A DNA stretch of 64,000 bases from positions 2,852,001 through 2,916,000 of the forward strand of contig NZ_CP115396.1 of assembly GCF_027625995.1 (NCBI RefSeq), written 5' to 3'. Under the pieces are notes generated by a model. That model was not told where the DNA came from. It worked only from the letters and a program-made list of their open reading frames with translations, and made no database searches. Position 1 is the first letter of the stretch; the number at the start of each line of letters is the position of its first letter. Of the stretch, positions 24,930 through 33,413 are shown piece after piece. Made by a program: the position numbers and the translations under genes. The DNA is from Hymenobacter yonginensis (lineage in GTDB: Bacteria > Bacteroidota > Bacteroidia > Cytophagales > Hymenobacteraceae).

Positions 24930-25367
24930 ATGCGCATCAACCAAACAGAGCAAGAAGACACCGATATCGACTGGTTTGCCACCGACGAGGCCGGCCACAT
25001 CCTGCACGTAGCTTCCGGCGGCGGCGTCCTGCCCGAATCGGTGGCGGCGGATGAGGCGGCGCTGCTGGAGCTGCACCAGTATTTCCTGACGCGGCCGGAG
25101 CCGGCGGCCGGCGGGGCGCAGGCCACCACCGACGCGGCCGATGGCGGCTACCCCGGCGCCGCCCGCTACGCCCGCAGCGGCCTGTTCTCGTTCGCCAAAA
25201 CCAATCTCCACGACCACCACGACCCGCGCTACTACCTCGTGGCCCGGCCGCTGCAGCCGCTCACAGTAGCCGAGCTGCCACCGCCGCTGGCCGCGCTGCT
25301 GCGCCGCACGCAGCTACCGGGCTTCGTGGCCCAGCAAACTACCTTCGACGTTTCCAACATCAAGTAA
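24930..25367 (+). CDS. Orphan protein, possible immunity-type family
   Basis: 145 aa, ATG at 24930, GC-rich like the chromosome. Begins MRINQTEQEDTDIDWFATDE then GHILHVASGGGVLPE; the rest has RSGLFSFAKTNLHDHHDPRY. The DIDWFATDxxGxI opening is a pattern I associate with small orphan proteins that occur in multi-copy clusters, some beside polymorphic toxins, but I cannot name a family. Two decayed relatives lie at 22110 and 23332. No signal peptide, so cytoplasmic. Confidence 0.6.
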   Translation: MRINQTEQEDTDIDWFATDEAGHILHVASGGGVLPESVAADEAALLELHQYFLTRPEPAAGGAQATTDAADGGYPGAARYARSGLFSFAKTNLHDHHDPRYYLVARPLQPLTVAELPPPLAALLRRTQLPGFVAQQTTFDVSNIK

Positions 25368-25516
25368 TGCGCCCCGGCCCGCCCACCAGCGGGCCGGTTT
25401 CATTTCCGGGTCGGGGCCGCGCCATTGCGGGAAGTTCAGTTAGCCAGAGCCGGAAACTGGCGCGGTTTTTCGACGTGGGGCAGGAAGTGTTATTCACCTC
25501 CTATTCTGCTTGTTGT

Positions 25517-26389
25517 ATGCTACCCGTTTTTACGCTTTTGGCGGCGCTGTCGGCGCCGGCCCCGATTGCCGCCTCTCCCGATTCGCTAGTCCAGCCTGCA
25601 CCGCGCCGTTGGACCTGGTATGCCGGCCCCACGGTGGGTTTGGCTAAGCCAACCATGCAGTGGGAAAACAACTTTCCGTACGCCGGCTACTACGAAACCG
25701 GCCAGGTAGTGGAGCCGCTGTATCTTCTGGGCGAAGACATGGACGCGAAGCTGCGGCCGATGGGCGGGCTGCAGCTGGGGCTGGAGTCGCCGGGGCGGCG
25801 CTGGGCGCTGCACGCCGAGGGCACGGCGCGGCAGTTTGGCGGCTACCGCCAGCAGTTCAACACCGGCCACCCCGATTTCCCTACCAAAACCTACCGCCTG
25901 CAGGCCACCGCCCTGACGGCCACGCTGGGCGTGCGCTACCAACTGCCCGTGGGCCAGCAATGGCGCCTGTTTGCCGGCGCGGGCTGGAGCGTCACGAAGT
26001 GGGCCAATGTGCAATCGGAAGCGCGCTACGACGGCGTGGCAAGCCGGGAGCTGGACGGTATTGCGCTGCCCGTCGGCAGTAGTTTCATGCAGGGCCTAAA
26101 CCCTGCGGCCGCGTCGCGTCACGCGCCCAGCTCCTACCGCAGCCGAGCGGGCGGCCGCTACGCAGAGGCTGGCGCCCACTACCGCCGCTGGACGCTGGCT
26201 GTGGGCTACCGCCGCAACCACAGCCACTCCCTCAATGACGTCAGCTCCGCCGCCCATCGCCAGGAAAGCCGCCTGACTGGTCAGTTGATGAGCTTTGGCA
26301 CCGCCGATGGCTACTACGCCATTCCGCGCACCCGCTACGTAGCCGTAAGCTGGCGCCTATTTGATGGGCATTCGTTTCCGCACTTGTAG
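25517..26389 (+). CDS. Outer-membrane beta-barrel protein
   Basis: 290 aa from the ATG at 25517, which opens a signal peptide (MLPVFTLLAALSAPAPIAA). The mature protein has alternating strands with aromatic girdles (TWYAGPTVGLAK, WALHAEGTARQFGGY, LTATLGVRYQLPVG, RWTLAVGYRRNHSH) and ends in a strand with YVAVSWRLF, as expected for a small porin-like barrel. No specific family recognised. Confidence 0.65.
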   Translation: MLPVFTLLAALSAPAPIAASPDSLVQPAPRRWTWYAGPTVGLAKPTMQWENNFPYAGYYETGQVVEPLYLLGEDMDAKLRPMGGLQLGLESPGRRWALHAEGTARQFGGYRQQFNTGHPDFPTKTYRLQATALTATLGVRYQLPVGQQWRLFAGAGWSVTKWANVQSEARYDGVASRELDGIALPVGSSFMQGLNPAAASRHAPSSYRSRAGGRYAEAGAHYRRWTLAVGYRRNHSHSLNDVSSAAHRQESRLTGQLMSFGTADGYYAIPRTRYVAVSWRLFDGHSFPHL

Positions 26390-26484
26390 CAGGCAACTCA
26401 GCCGTGCCGACAGGCATCAGGGGTTGGTGTTGGCGAAAAACGAGGCGGCAAGCTACTTTCGCCTACTTCCTACTGCATTGCTCT

Positions 26485-27219
26485 ATGCCCACTACCACGC
26501 AGCTCCAGTTTCTCGGCCACGCCAGCTTCCGCCTCACCACGCCGGAGGGGCTAGTAGTGCTCATCGACCCGTGGCTGAACGACAACCCGTTCGTGCCGGA
26601 AACCCTGCGCCACCCCGAGCGCGCCGACCTGGTGCTCATCACCCACGGCCACGACGACCACATGGACTCGCAGCTGCTGGCGCTGCTGGCACGCACCGGG
26701 GCCGTGCTGGTGGCTCCGGCCCCGGTGCGCTTCTATCTGCACCAGCAAGGGCTGCCGCGCGAGCAGGCCGAGCCCATGAACGTAGGCGGCAGCATTGTCG
26801 TGGCCGGCCTGCAGCTCACCATGACCCGCGCCCAGCACACCGCCCACATCGACCTGCCCGACGGCACCACCACCGCCCCCCACGAAAGCGTGGGCTACGT
26901 GCTGGACCTCTCCGATGGCACCGTGCTCTACGCCGCCGGCGACACCGGCCTCTTCGGCGACATGCGCCTACTGGCCGACCTCTACCAGCCCACGGCGGCG
27001 CTTCTGCCCATTGGGGGCCGCTACACTATGAGGCCACTGGAAGCGGCCCACGCCACCCGGCTGCTGCGCGTGCCGCACGTGGTGCCGTTTCACTACGGCA
27101 CCTACCCCACCCTCACCGGCACGCCCGCCCAGCTCCGCGCCCACCTCACACCAGCCGATGGCGTGACAGTACACGCCCTCCAGGCCGGCGAAACGCTGGA
27201 GTTGCACGAGTTACTGTAA
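26485..27219 (+). CDS. UPF0173-type metal-dependent hydrolase
   Basis: 244 aa from the ATG at 26485. QFLGHASFRL, LIDPWLNDNP and the metal motif HGHDDHMD (HxHxDH, about residues 53-60), then QHTAHI, AAGDTGLFGDM and VPFHYGTYP. This follows the UPF0173/YtkL group of the metallo-beta-lactamase fold; reaction unknown, cytoplasmic. GCTACTTTCGCC about 30 bases upstream may be its -7 region. A second, more distant metallo-hydrolase lies at 23575. Confidence 0.88.
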   Translation: MPTTTQLQFLGHASFRLTTPEGLVVLIDPWLNDNPFVPETLRHPERADLVLITHGHDDHMDSQLLALLARTGAVLVAPAPVRFYLHQQGLPREQAEPMNVGGSIVVAGLQLTMTRAQHTAHIDLPDGTTTAPHESVGYVLDLSDGTVLYAAGDTGLFGDMRLLADLYQPTAALLPIGGRYTMRPLEAAHATRLLRVPHVVPFHYGTYPTLTGTPAQLRAHLTPADGVTVHALQAGETLELHELL

Positions 27220-27223
27220 TACA

Positions 27224-27344
27224 GAACGTCATTCCAAGCAAGGCGGAGCCGGAGCCGAGGAGTCTCGCCAGTGTGGTAGAATTGAGTTTACTACACTGGC
27301 GAGATTCCTCGGCTCCGGCTCCGCCTTCGCTCGGAATGACGTTC
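27224..27344. repeat. Inverted repeat, GAGGAATC family (C), copy 2
   Basis: Arms start GAACGTCATTCC and end GGAATGACGTTC, with long inner pairing (GCGGAGCCGGAGCCGAGGA against its complement, then CTCGCCAGTG/CACTGGCGAG). A further partial arm TCGGAATGACGTTCT follows at 27351-27365. Located between convergent genes. Confidence 0.8.
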
Positions 27345-27391
27345 TCTCAGTCGGAATGACGTTCTAATGACGTGCTACTGATTCATTCAGC

Positions 27392-27880
27392 TTATGCCGG
27401 CAGCAGCTCCAGGGCCTGGCTGTTGTTGTGCTGCCCGGCCAGGTCGCGGGCGGAGAGGCCGCGCCCGTCGCGCAGGGCAGCGTCGGCGCCGGCTTTCAGC
27501 AGACTGGTTACCATGTCGTTGCGGCCGAACATAACCGCGTACATGAGCGCCGTGCTGGCGGTGCCGTTGCGGGCATTGAGGTCGGCGCCGCGCCCGATGA
27601 GCAGCCCCGCAATGTCGGTGTAGCCCTTGAAGGCCACGCCCATCAGGGCGGTGTTGCCGCTGGCATCCTGCAGGTTGGGGTCGGCGCCGGCTTCGAGCAG
27701 CAGGCTTACGGCGTCGGGGTGGTTGTCGTAGGCGGCCAGCACCAGAGCCGAGAAGCCCCGGTCGTTGCGGGCGTTGACGTCAGCGCCCGCGGCCAGCAGC
27801 TGCCGTAGCGCAGCTAGGTCGCCACGGCGGGCAGCATCGAACAACAGGTTTTCGGAAGCGGAGGCAGGAGAATCGGCCAT
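27392..27880 (-). CDS. Ankyrin-repeat protein
   Basis: 162 aa, ATG at 27880. Four ankyrin repeats with standard spacing: LFDAARRGDLAALRQLLAAG, LVLAAYDNHPDAVSLLLEAG, LMGVAFKGYTDIAGLLIGRG and LMYAVMFGRNDMVTSLLKAG, plus a capping stretch. Soluble, no signal peptide. A protein-protein interaction scaffold; partner unknown. Next to a DnaJ-like gene on the same strand 126 bases upstream. Confidence 0.9.
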   Translation of the reverse strand: MADSPASASENLLFDAARRGDLAALRQLLAAGADVNARNDRGFSALVLAAYDNHPDAVSLLLEAGADPNLQDASGNTALMGVAFKGYTDIAGLLIGRGADLNARNGTASTALMYAVMFGRNDMVTSLLKAGADAALRDGRGLSARDLAGQHNNSQALELLPA

Positions 27881-28006
27881 TCGGAAGGAAACGTGAACTG
27901 GTGAATTGTAAAGGAGAGATACAGAAAGTCAGAAGGCAGTACGCTTGTTCCAACTTCTCGTTACCGACCTGCGCCTGCCTGCGCCTCAGCTCAGCCTCTC
28001 CCCCAC

Positions 28007-28747
28007 TCAAAACAGCCACATCACCACCACCGTGAGCAGCCAGAGCAAACTGCCGGCCACGGCCGTGTTCACCCGCATTTCGGCCGAGCGGCCCGGCCAC
28101 GCGCCCAGCGCCGCCGTGAGCAGCAGCGCCACCGGCAGCGCCGCCAGCGCCCCACCATACACGCCGGTGCCGTACGGCTCAAACGGCGCCGCCCCCTCTA
28201 CCGACGATGGCGAGCTGACGCGCCGCACCACGCCCAGCAGCGGCGTGCGCCACACCGTCAGGAACTGGCCTTCGCGGGCGCGGGGCGCAATGCTGCTGGC
28301 CAGCCGGAACCGGGTGAGCGGCGTGCGGATGTCGTAGGCCACCTGCGGATTGGCAGCCGATACGCTCACCGATACCAGCGTGCGGCGCAGCACCAGCTCG
28401 CCGGGCAGTTCGCGCAGGGGCAGCGCCACGTCCAGAGCCAGCAGGGCGCAGAACGCCAGCAGCGCCACATTCAGCCAGCGGGCCACCGGGGCGTAGCGGT
28501 GCAGCAGGGCGCGGGAGCCGGACAGCGGCGGCGTGGGTTGCTGGGCCAGCAGTTGGTCGTAGGCCCAGCGGCGGCGCGGGTCTAGCAGAATCTGCAGGCC
28601 GCTGTAGGCTTCGGTGAGGCGCTCGTTAAGGGCCGGGTCGCGGGCGGCGCGCTTGCTCAGGCGGGCGTGCAGGGCTCGGTAGGCCCGCTCCAGCTCGGCC
28701 GCCGGCGCCGTTGAGGACACACCCAGGATTCGATAGTAATTCTGCAT
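28007..28747 (-). CDS. DnaJ-like membrane protein lacking HPD
   Basis: 246 aa, ATG at 28747. Residues 1-66 look like a J domain (YYRILGVSSTAPAAELERAY at the start, AYSGLQILLDPRRRWAYDQLL at the end), but the loop between helices II and III reads LHARLSKRAARDPA, without the HPD tripeptide needed to stimulate Hsp70. Three membrane helices follow (WLNVALLAFCALLALDVA, ALAALPVALLLTAALGA, SLLWLLTVVVMWLF) with a periplasmic domain between the first and second. Probably a J-like protein with a structural role. Confidence 0.75.
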   Translation of the reverse strand: MQNYYRILGVSSTAPAAELERAYRALHARLSKRAARDPALNERLTEAYSGLQILLDPRRRWAYDQLLAQQPTPPLSGSRALLHRYAPVARWLNVALLAFCALLALDVALPLRELPGELVLRRTLVSVSVSAANPQVAYDIRTPLTRFRLASSIAPRAREGQFLTVWRTPLLGVVRRVSSPSSVEGAAPFEPYGTGVYGGALAALPVALLLTAALGAWPGRSAEMRVNTAVAGSLLWLLTVVVMWLF

Positions 28748-28845
28748 AACCAGCGGTAGAATAGCGTAACGGCCAACCTGCCGAAGTACGTGTTTTCCAG
28801 CTGAAAATGGAAGCTCCGGCCGTCTGCTCTACCCCTCCTTTATTG

Positions 28846-29607
28846 CTAGGCCACCAGCGCGGCCGCCGGCGCTGGCTGCTGGGGCCGACGCAGGTACCAG
28901 AGTGTAGCCGCCACCGACAGGGCAATGGTCAGCACCCGAAATACGTTCGCCCACAGGTTGCCTACCGCTGAGTCCGAGACGTCGAACAGCATCCACCAGG
29001 CATTCATAAAGATGTGCAGGCAGATGGGCACCCACAGATTGTTCCAGCTTTTGTAGAGCCAGCCAAACCACACGCCGCCCCCAAACGTGACGGCCAGCAC
29101 GCCCACCGCCGAGGCCAGGTCGTGGCTTTGGTAGAGGTGACCCGTGGCGAAGATACCCGACTCGATGAGGATGGTGAGCAGCCACGGAAACCGAACGCGC
29201 CGCGTCAGCTGCCCAAACAGAAAGCCCCGGAACAGCGTTTCTTCGCCCAGTCCGGCCCAGACGGCGCCCCGCAGCAGGCTGCCGGCCAGCACCGTCCCGG
29301 TGGTGCTGGTGAGTTGAAAAACGGCCAGATAGCCCAGCAGCATCGGCAGCGTGCATCCCAGGCCCATAGCCAGACCCACCCCCATTGAGGCCTGCCAGCC
29401 CAGCTCGGGCACTGCTCGGCGCCAGCCATACAGGCCGCTGAGCGCCAGTAGCGGCAGCCCCAGCCACCACAGTGCCATGTACAGCACATACAGGCCGGGC
29501 GCCAGCTGGCCGGGCACCAGCCCCAGCCACGGATTAACAAAACGAGGCGCATACACGGCGACCAGGAACGTAAGCAGCGTGACGATGGCTAAGACAGGCT
29601 TTTTCAT
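28846..29607 (-). CDS. CPBP family intramembrane metalloprotease
   Basis: 253 aa from the ATG at 29607 (MKKPVLAIVTLL). Polytopic, with about seven helices. The glutamate motif EETLFRGFLFG, the motif IFATGHLYQSHD and the later CLHIFMNAWW carry the conserved Glu, Arg, His and Asn of the CAAX protease/bacteriocin-processing (CPBP) family. Such enzymes cut within membranes; substrates in Bacteroidota are unknown. Divergent from the DUF2490 gene. Confidence 0.88.
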   Translation of the reverse strand: MKKPVLAIVTLLTFLVAVYAPRFVNPWLGLVPGQLAPGLYVLYMALWWLGLPLLALSGLYGWRRAVPELGWQASMGVGLAMGLGCTLPMLLGYLAVFQLTSTTGTVLAGSLLRGAVWAGLGEETLFRGFLFGQLTRRVRFPWLLTILIESGIFATGHLYQSHDLASAVGVLAVTFGGGVWFGWLYKSWNNLWVPICLHIFMNAWWMLFDVSDSAVGNLWANVFRVLTIALSVAATLWYLRRPQQPAPAAALVA

Positions 29608-29772
29608 GAGATACAGGCAGTAAAGGGCGGATGGATAGCTCAAAGGTGCCAGCAGACCGCCTCGTTTAGAACCCCAATCTGATGAAGCCGGGGCTCTTTC
29701 AGTTGAAGTGCGTGAAACAGGGATTGAACGACCTCGCGGCATCCGGACGGCCGGAATTGCGTTAGGCTAAGC

Positions 29773-30534
29773 ATGCGTGTATTTTTTCTCTCTGCGGCGG
29801 CGCTGCTGGCCAGCAGCCTACTACCCGTTGCCGCTCAGGTGCAGCCGGCCCCTACCGGCACCATTCAGGACCGGAACCACAACGTCTGGCTGGCTTGGTT
29901 CAGTGATGCGCGCCTGACCAAGCGCTGGGGTTTGCACACCGAGTTTCAGCTGCGCCGCACCCACGGCCTGCGCGACCCGCAGCAGTATTTCTACCGGCTG
30001 GGCCTGAACTACCACGCCACCAAGCGGCTCACGCTCACGCCCGGCTACGTGTACCTGCTCTCGCTGCCCTACGGCGACTTCCCCGACACCGGCCGCACCC
30101 ACGAGCGGCGCTTCTACCTGCGCGCCGATTTGCAGGACGAAATCGGGCGGCTACAGCTCGCGCACCGCTACATCCAGGATTTCCGCTGGCTGCGCAACCC
30201 CGGCGAAACCGCCTACGCGCCGCGCAACTACCGCTCCCGCTACCGCCTGCAGCTGCAGTTTCCGCTCACCCGCCCCACCATCGAGCCCCAGACGCTCTAC
30301 GCCCTGGCCTCCGACGAGGTGTTTCTGGCCTATGGGCCCGGCGTGGCACAGGTGTTCAACCAGAACCGCCTCTACGCAGGCCTGGGCTACCAGTTCACGG
30401 AGGCCCTGAGTGTGGAAGCCAGCTACCTCAACCAGATTGTGCAGCACGACGACGGCGTGGTGTTCGAGCACAACCGCGCCCTGCAGCTCAGCCTCAACTT
30501 CAACCCCGATTTCCGGAAGCAGAAAGACGAGTAA
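29773..30534 (+). CDS. DUF2490 outer-membrane protein
   Basis: 253 aa, ATG at 29773. Signal peptide MRVFFLSAAALLASSLLPVAA. NHNVWLAWFSDARLTKRWGL, YFYRLGLNYHATKRLTLTPG, RYIQDFRW and RNYRSRYRLQLQFPL are the pattern of DUF2490, a beta-barrel family of unknown function common in Bacteroidota. Ends in alternating strands. Monocistronic, closed by repeat D1. Confidence 0.85.
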   Translation: MRVFFLSAAALLASSLLPVAAQVQPAPTGTIQDRNHNVWLAWFSDARLTKRWGLHTEFQLRRTHGLRDPQQYFYRLGLNYHATKRLTLTPGYVYLLSLPYGDFPDTGRTHERRFYLRADLQDEIGRLQLAHRYIQDFRWLRNPGETAYAPRNYRSRYRLQLQFPLTRPTIEPQTLYALASDEVFLAYGPGVAQVFNQNRLYAGLGYQFTEALSVEASYLNQIVQHDDGVVFEHNRALQLSLNFNPDFRKQKDE

Positions 30535-30537
30535 GCA

Positions 30538-30638
30538 GCGAGCAGTAGCGCGAACTTTGTAGTTCGCGTCCCCGCGCCGTATCAACTGTTCTAACGGCGA
30601 GCAGTAGCGCGAACTACAAAGTTCGCGCTACTGCTCCC
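30538..30638. repeat. Double inverted repeat, AGTAGCGCGAACT family (D), copy 1
   Basis: GAGCAGTAGCGCGAACTTTG with AGTTCGCG forms a first hairpin; GCAGTAGCGCGAACTACAAA with GTTCGCGCTACTGC forms a second; the two halves also pair with each other over about 27 bp. A single hairpin of the family follows lptD at 63930. It lies between convergent genes. Confidence 0.8.
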
Positions 30639-30697
30639 GGCGGCACACGCACGAAAAACCCGGCGTCGCGTTCTGATTTAACCAGACAGAGAGGCTA

Positions 30698-31864
30698 CTA
30701 CCCTACCAGCCGCACGAGGCGGCGCTGCAGCCAGGGCCAGGCGGCGGCGCGCACCGCCAGATCTACCAGCCAGGCCTTGCCGGCCAGCAGCTGCATGAGG
30801 CGGTAGCGGCGCGTCAGTTCCCGCCCGATGTGGTGCTTCACCTGCCGGGCGTACTCGCTCAGAAACTCCTGGTCGAAGCGGCCTGTTTGGAAGCTGCGGA
30901 GCACCTGCCCGGCGGCCAGGATGCCGCTGTGCACGGCTTTGTCGATGCCGTGGCCCTGTAGCGGGTCGATGAGGGCGGCGGCGTCGCCGCAGAGCAGCCA
31001 GCGGGGGCCGTGCACGGGCCGACCGGAGCCGCCCAGCGGCAGCCCGAAGCCGGTGATGGGCGTCAGCAGCCCGGCACCGGCAAAGCGCGGGGCCAGGTGC
31101 GGATGGGTGGCCAGCAGCTGCCGCAGCTCGGCCTTCAGATCGAGCCGGCGCGCTGCCACTTCCTCCGACAGCACGCCCAAGCCCACGTTGTAGCGCCCGC
31201 CGCCCACCGGAAACACCCAGCAGTAGCCCGCCCCAAACTCGCGCAGAAAATAGAAATCCGACGTATCGGTGGGCGCGTCGGCTACGCCGTCGTAGTAGGC
31301 GCGCACGGCGGCGCAGTGGTGGGCGCGGTCGAGCTGCGCGGCGGCGCCCACCTGGCGGGCCACCACGGAGTTGGCTCCGTCGCAGCCGATAACCAGCGCC
31401 GCCCGTAGCGGTTCCCGGCCGGCCTCGGCCAGTTGAATCGTTACGCCAGTTTCATCAAGCGCAATACGCCGGATGGCGCAGTTTTCCAGGATTTCGGTGG
31501 CGGTGTGGCGGCGCACCAGTGTCAGCAGGGCATCATCAAAAGGCAGGCGGGCGCAGTTGAAGGCGGGGTTGTGCCAGCGGATGCGCAGGCTACGGCCGCC
31601 GGGCGCCAGCAGGCGGCTGTAGCGGGCATCGGTGCGGTGCGGGGCCAGCAAGGCGTGCAGCTCGGGGCCGTAGGTGGCATCGAGGCGGCTGAGGTGGCGC
31701 AGCGTGGGGCCCGGAATGGCGTCGCCGCAGACTTTGTCGCGCGGGAAACGGGCCTTATCGAGCAGGGCCACGCGCAGGCCGCTGTGGCGCAGCGCCAGCG
31801 CGCACGCCGCCCCAGCCGGACCGGCGCCCACAATCACCACATCATGCGTAAACGAGCTGAGCAC
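30698..31864 (-). CDS. FAD-dependent oxidoreductase, geranylgeranyl-reductase-like
   Basis: 388 aa from the GTG at 31864, which puts the Rossmann motif VVIVGAGPAGAACA at residues 9-22; an ATG at 31912 would add 16 basic residues. Also KVCGDAIPG, GCDGANSVVARQ and the second FAD motif LLCGDAAALIDPLQGHGI. These mark the group of flavoproteins that includes geranylgeranyl reductases and related hydroxylases. Substrate unknown; membrane-associated lipid or quinone chemistry is plausible. Lies 73 bases after a DUF2461 gene in the same direction. Confidence 0.85.
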   Translation of the reverse strand: MLSSFTHDVVIVGAGPAGAACALALRHSGLRVALLDKARFPRDKVCGDAIPGPTLRHLSRLDATYGPELHALLAPHRTDARYSRLLAPGGRSLRIRWHNPAFNCARLPFDDALLTLVRRHTATEILENCAIRRIALDETGVTIQLAEAGREPLRAALVIGCDGANSVVARQVGAAAQLDRAHHCAAVRAYYDGVADAPTDTSDFYFLREFGAGYCWVFPVGGGRYNVGLGVLSEEVAARRLDLKAELRQLLATHPHLAPRFAGAGLLTPITGFGLPLGGSGRPVHGPRWLLCGDAAALIDPLQGHGIDKAVHSGILAAGQVLRSFQTGRFDQEFLSEYARQVKHHIGRELTRRYRLMQLLAGKAWLVDLAVRAAAWPWLQRRLVRLVG

Positions 31865-31936
31865 ACGCGAAGGTAAGCGCCAGTTGCTCGCGCCGCGCCG
31901 CCGGCTGCGCATTTCGCGCCCTCCAGTGGCTTGGCG

Positions 31937-32596
31937 CTACTCCACGGCTTCGCGCAGAAACTCGCAGAACGGCTGCAGGGCCCGGAAAACGGCCGGCACG
32001 TAGGTATCCAGATCAAGCTGATGCACGGTGACATCGGAAATGTGGTGGGTCACGACGAAGCTTTTGTGCTTGAGCAGCTCCAGATCGGGGTGGTCGGCGG
32101 GGTAGCCGGCCGGCGCCTTTTTCAGCTTCTCGCCGCCCAGGCCGGAGAAGTAGCGCCGAAACTCCGGCGCCTCCAGCAGCTGGTGCAGCGCCGGCCCGTT
32201 ATAGTCGATTTCCTGCCGGATGCGGGTGAGCTGGTCTTTTTCGGGCACGTAGATGCCGCCCGCCAGCAGCGTCTGGCCGTGGGGGCCCAGCTGCACGTAA
32301 TAGCCCGGCCCGGTGCCCGCCTTACCCCCCTCCGAGAAGTAGGCGCTGAAGTGGGTTTTAAACGGGTCTTTGTTTTTGGAGAAGCGCACGTCGCGGTAGA
32401 TGCGGAACAGGGTCTTCTTGGGCTCCAGGCCGGCCAGGCGCGGGTCGGAAACCGTCAGCTCGCGCAGCCAGCCAGTCACGGCCGCTTCAAATTCGCGACG
32501 CAGCTGCTCGTAGGTGGGTTTATGGGTTTGAAACCAGTCCCGCTCGTTGTGGCGGGCCAGCTCTGTGAGGAAGGCAAACAGCTGCGTGGTATTCAT
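31937..32596 (-). CDS. DUF2461 family protein
   Basis: 219 aa, ATG at 32596. FLTELARHNERDWFQTHKP, FRIYRDVRFSKNKDPFKTHF, GPGYYVQLGP and the C-terminal HHISDVTVHQLDLD are the standard DUF2461 (TIGR02453) pattern. Widespread and uncharacterised, soluble. Probably co-transcribed with the FAD oxidoreductase downstream. Confidence 0.92.
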   Translation of the reverse strand: MNTTQLFAFLTELARHNERDWFQTHKPTYEQLRREFEAAVTGWLRELTVSDPRLAGLEPKKTLFRIYRDVRFSKNKDPFKTHFSAYFSEGGKAGTGPGYYVQLGPHGQTLLAGGIYVPEKDQLTRIRQEIDYNGPALHQLLEAPEFRRYFSGLGGEKLKKAPAGYPADHPDLELLKHKSFVVTHHISDVTVHQLDLDTYVPAVFRALQPFCEFLREAVE

Positions 32597-32634
32597 TCTT
32601 TCGGGAGGGTTGAGAGGCCGTGGGCCTGGTGTTT

Positions 32635-32710
32635 AGACGCCTGGTTGCGTCTCATCGGCCGCGCCACAAGACGGACTGTTGTTCAACGGCGAGACGCAAT
32701 TAGGCGTCTC
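32635..32710. repeat. Inverted repeat, AGACGC family (I)
   Basis: AGACGCCTGGTTGCGTCTC at the left pairs with GAGACGCAATTAGGCGTCT at the right over 19 bp with two or three mismatches. It lies between two minus-strand genes, upstream of the DUF2461 start. Confidence 0.7.
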
Positions 32711-32748
32711 TACATCGTGGTAGAGGCCCGAAGATTCAGGCGCCGAAG

Positions 32749-33195
32749 CTACGGCTGCTGGCGCATTTCCTGCCGGCGCATGGGCATGGCGTCGATGGTG
32801 GCAAACAGGCTGGCCGGCGGCAGGGGCTGCGTGGCGCGCTTTTTCACCCCGCCATCCTTGCCAATCAGCACCACGGCAAAGCCGCCCGGCGCGACGCCCA
32901 GCTGCTGCGCAAGGTAGCGCGCATCGGCAGCCGACAGCGTGCTGCCCACTAGCTCCCGCACCAGCAGCTGGCGGGCTTCCAGCTCGGGCCCTGCGCCGCG
33001 CAGCAGCTCCCGCTGCCGCAGTAGCGCGGGGTCGGTGGCAGTGGGCGCGTAGAGCAGCAGTACGCGCTGCTGCCAGCGGCTGGCTTTCAGCAGCGCCGCC
33101 ACGGATGTTGGTTTCGGAGCCGTCTGGGCCGGAATGGACACGGGATTCATCAGGAAAGCAGCCAGCAGGCCGATATAGGCAAAAGCAGAGCGCAT
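32749..33195 (-). CDS. DUF4174 thioredoxin-fold secreted protein
   Basis: 148 aa, ATG at 33195. Signal peptide MRSAFAYIGLLAAFLMN then a compact domain: SRWQQRVLLLYAPTATDPAL, RELVGSTLSAADARYLAQ and FAVVLIGKDGGVKKR. This is DUF4174, which adopts a thioredoxin-like fold without active-site cysteines. Function unknown. Periplasmic. Confidence 0.82.
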   Translation of the reverse strand: MRSAFAYIGLLAAFLMNPVSIPAQTAPKPTSVAALLKASRWQQRVLLLYAPTATDPALLRQRELLRGAGPELEARQLLVRELVGSTLSAADARYLAQQLGVAPGGFAVVLIGKDGGVKKRATQPLPPASLFATIDAMPMRRQEMRQQP

Positions 33196-33298
33196 GATAG
33201 TAGAAGTACCGGGGCCCAGTGCATGTTTTGGCGATGTGGAAGTAAGGTTTGCTGCGAAGCTGGCTGAAACAGCTTTGGCGCATCGTGCAGGTAGGCGC

Positions 33299-33335
33299 CC
33301 CCCCCCAGCCCCCTCTCCAGGGGGAGAGGGGGAGC
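33299..33335. repeat. Proline-tract-like GC palindrome
   Basis: CCCCCCCAGCCCCCTCTCC and GGGGGAGAGGGGGAG form an imperfect palindrome in the 218-base gap between the DUF4174 and alpha/beta hydrolase genes. No other copy in the window. Nothing else is seen in this gap. Confidence 0.45.
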
Positions 33336-33413
33336 CAGACGATGGGAATTGGTCGGCAGTGCGGGGGCTTCAGCTGCGCGCAGCATGGTTTCTTAGCGGA
33401 AGTTGGACAGACT

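Noticed and set aside
26361-27359. 332-codon plus-strand frame overlapping the UPF0173 hydrolase
   Set aside because: Arg/Pro/Ala/His-rich shadow of the real gene in another frame; the hydrolase frame has clear metal-binding motifs.
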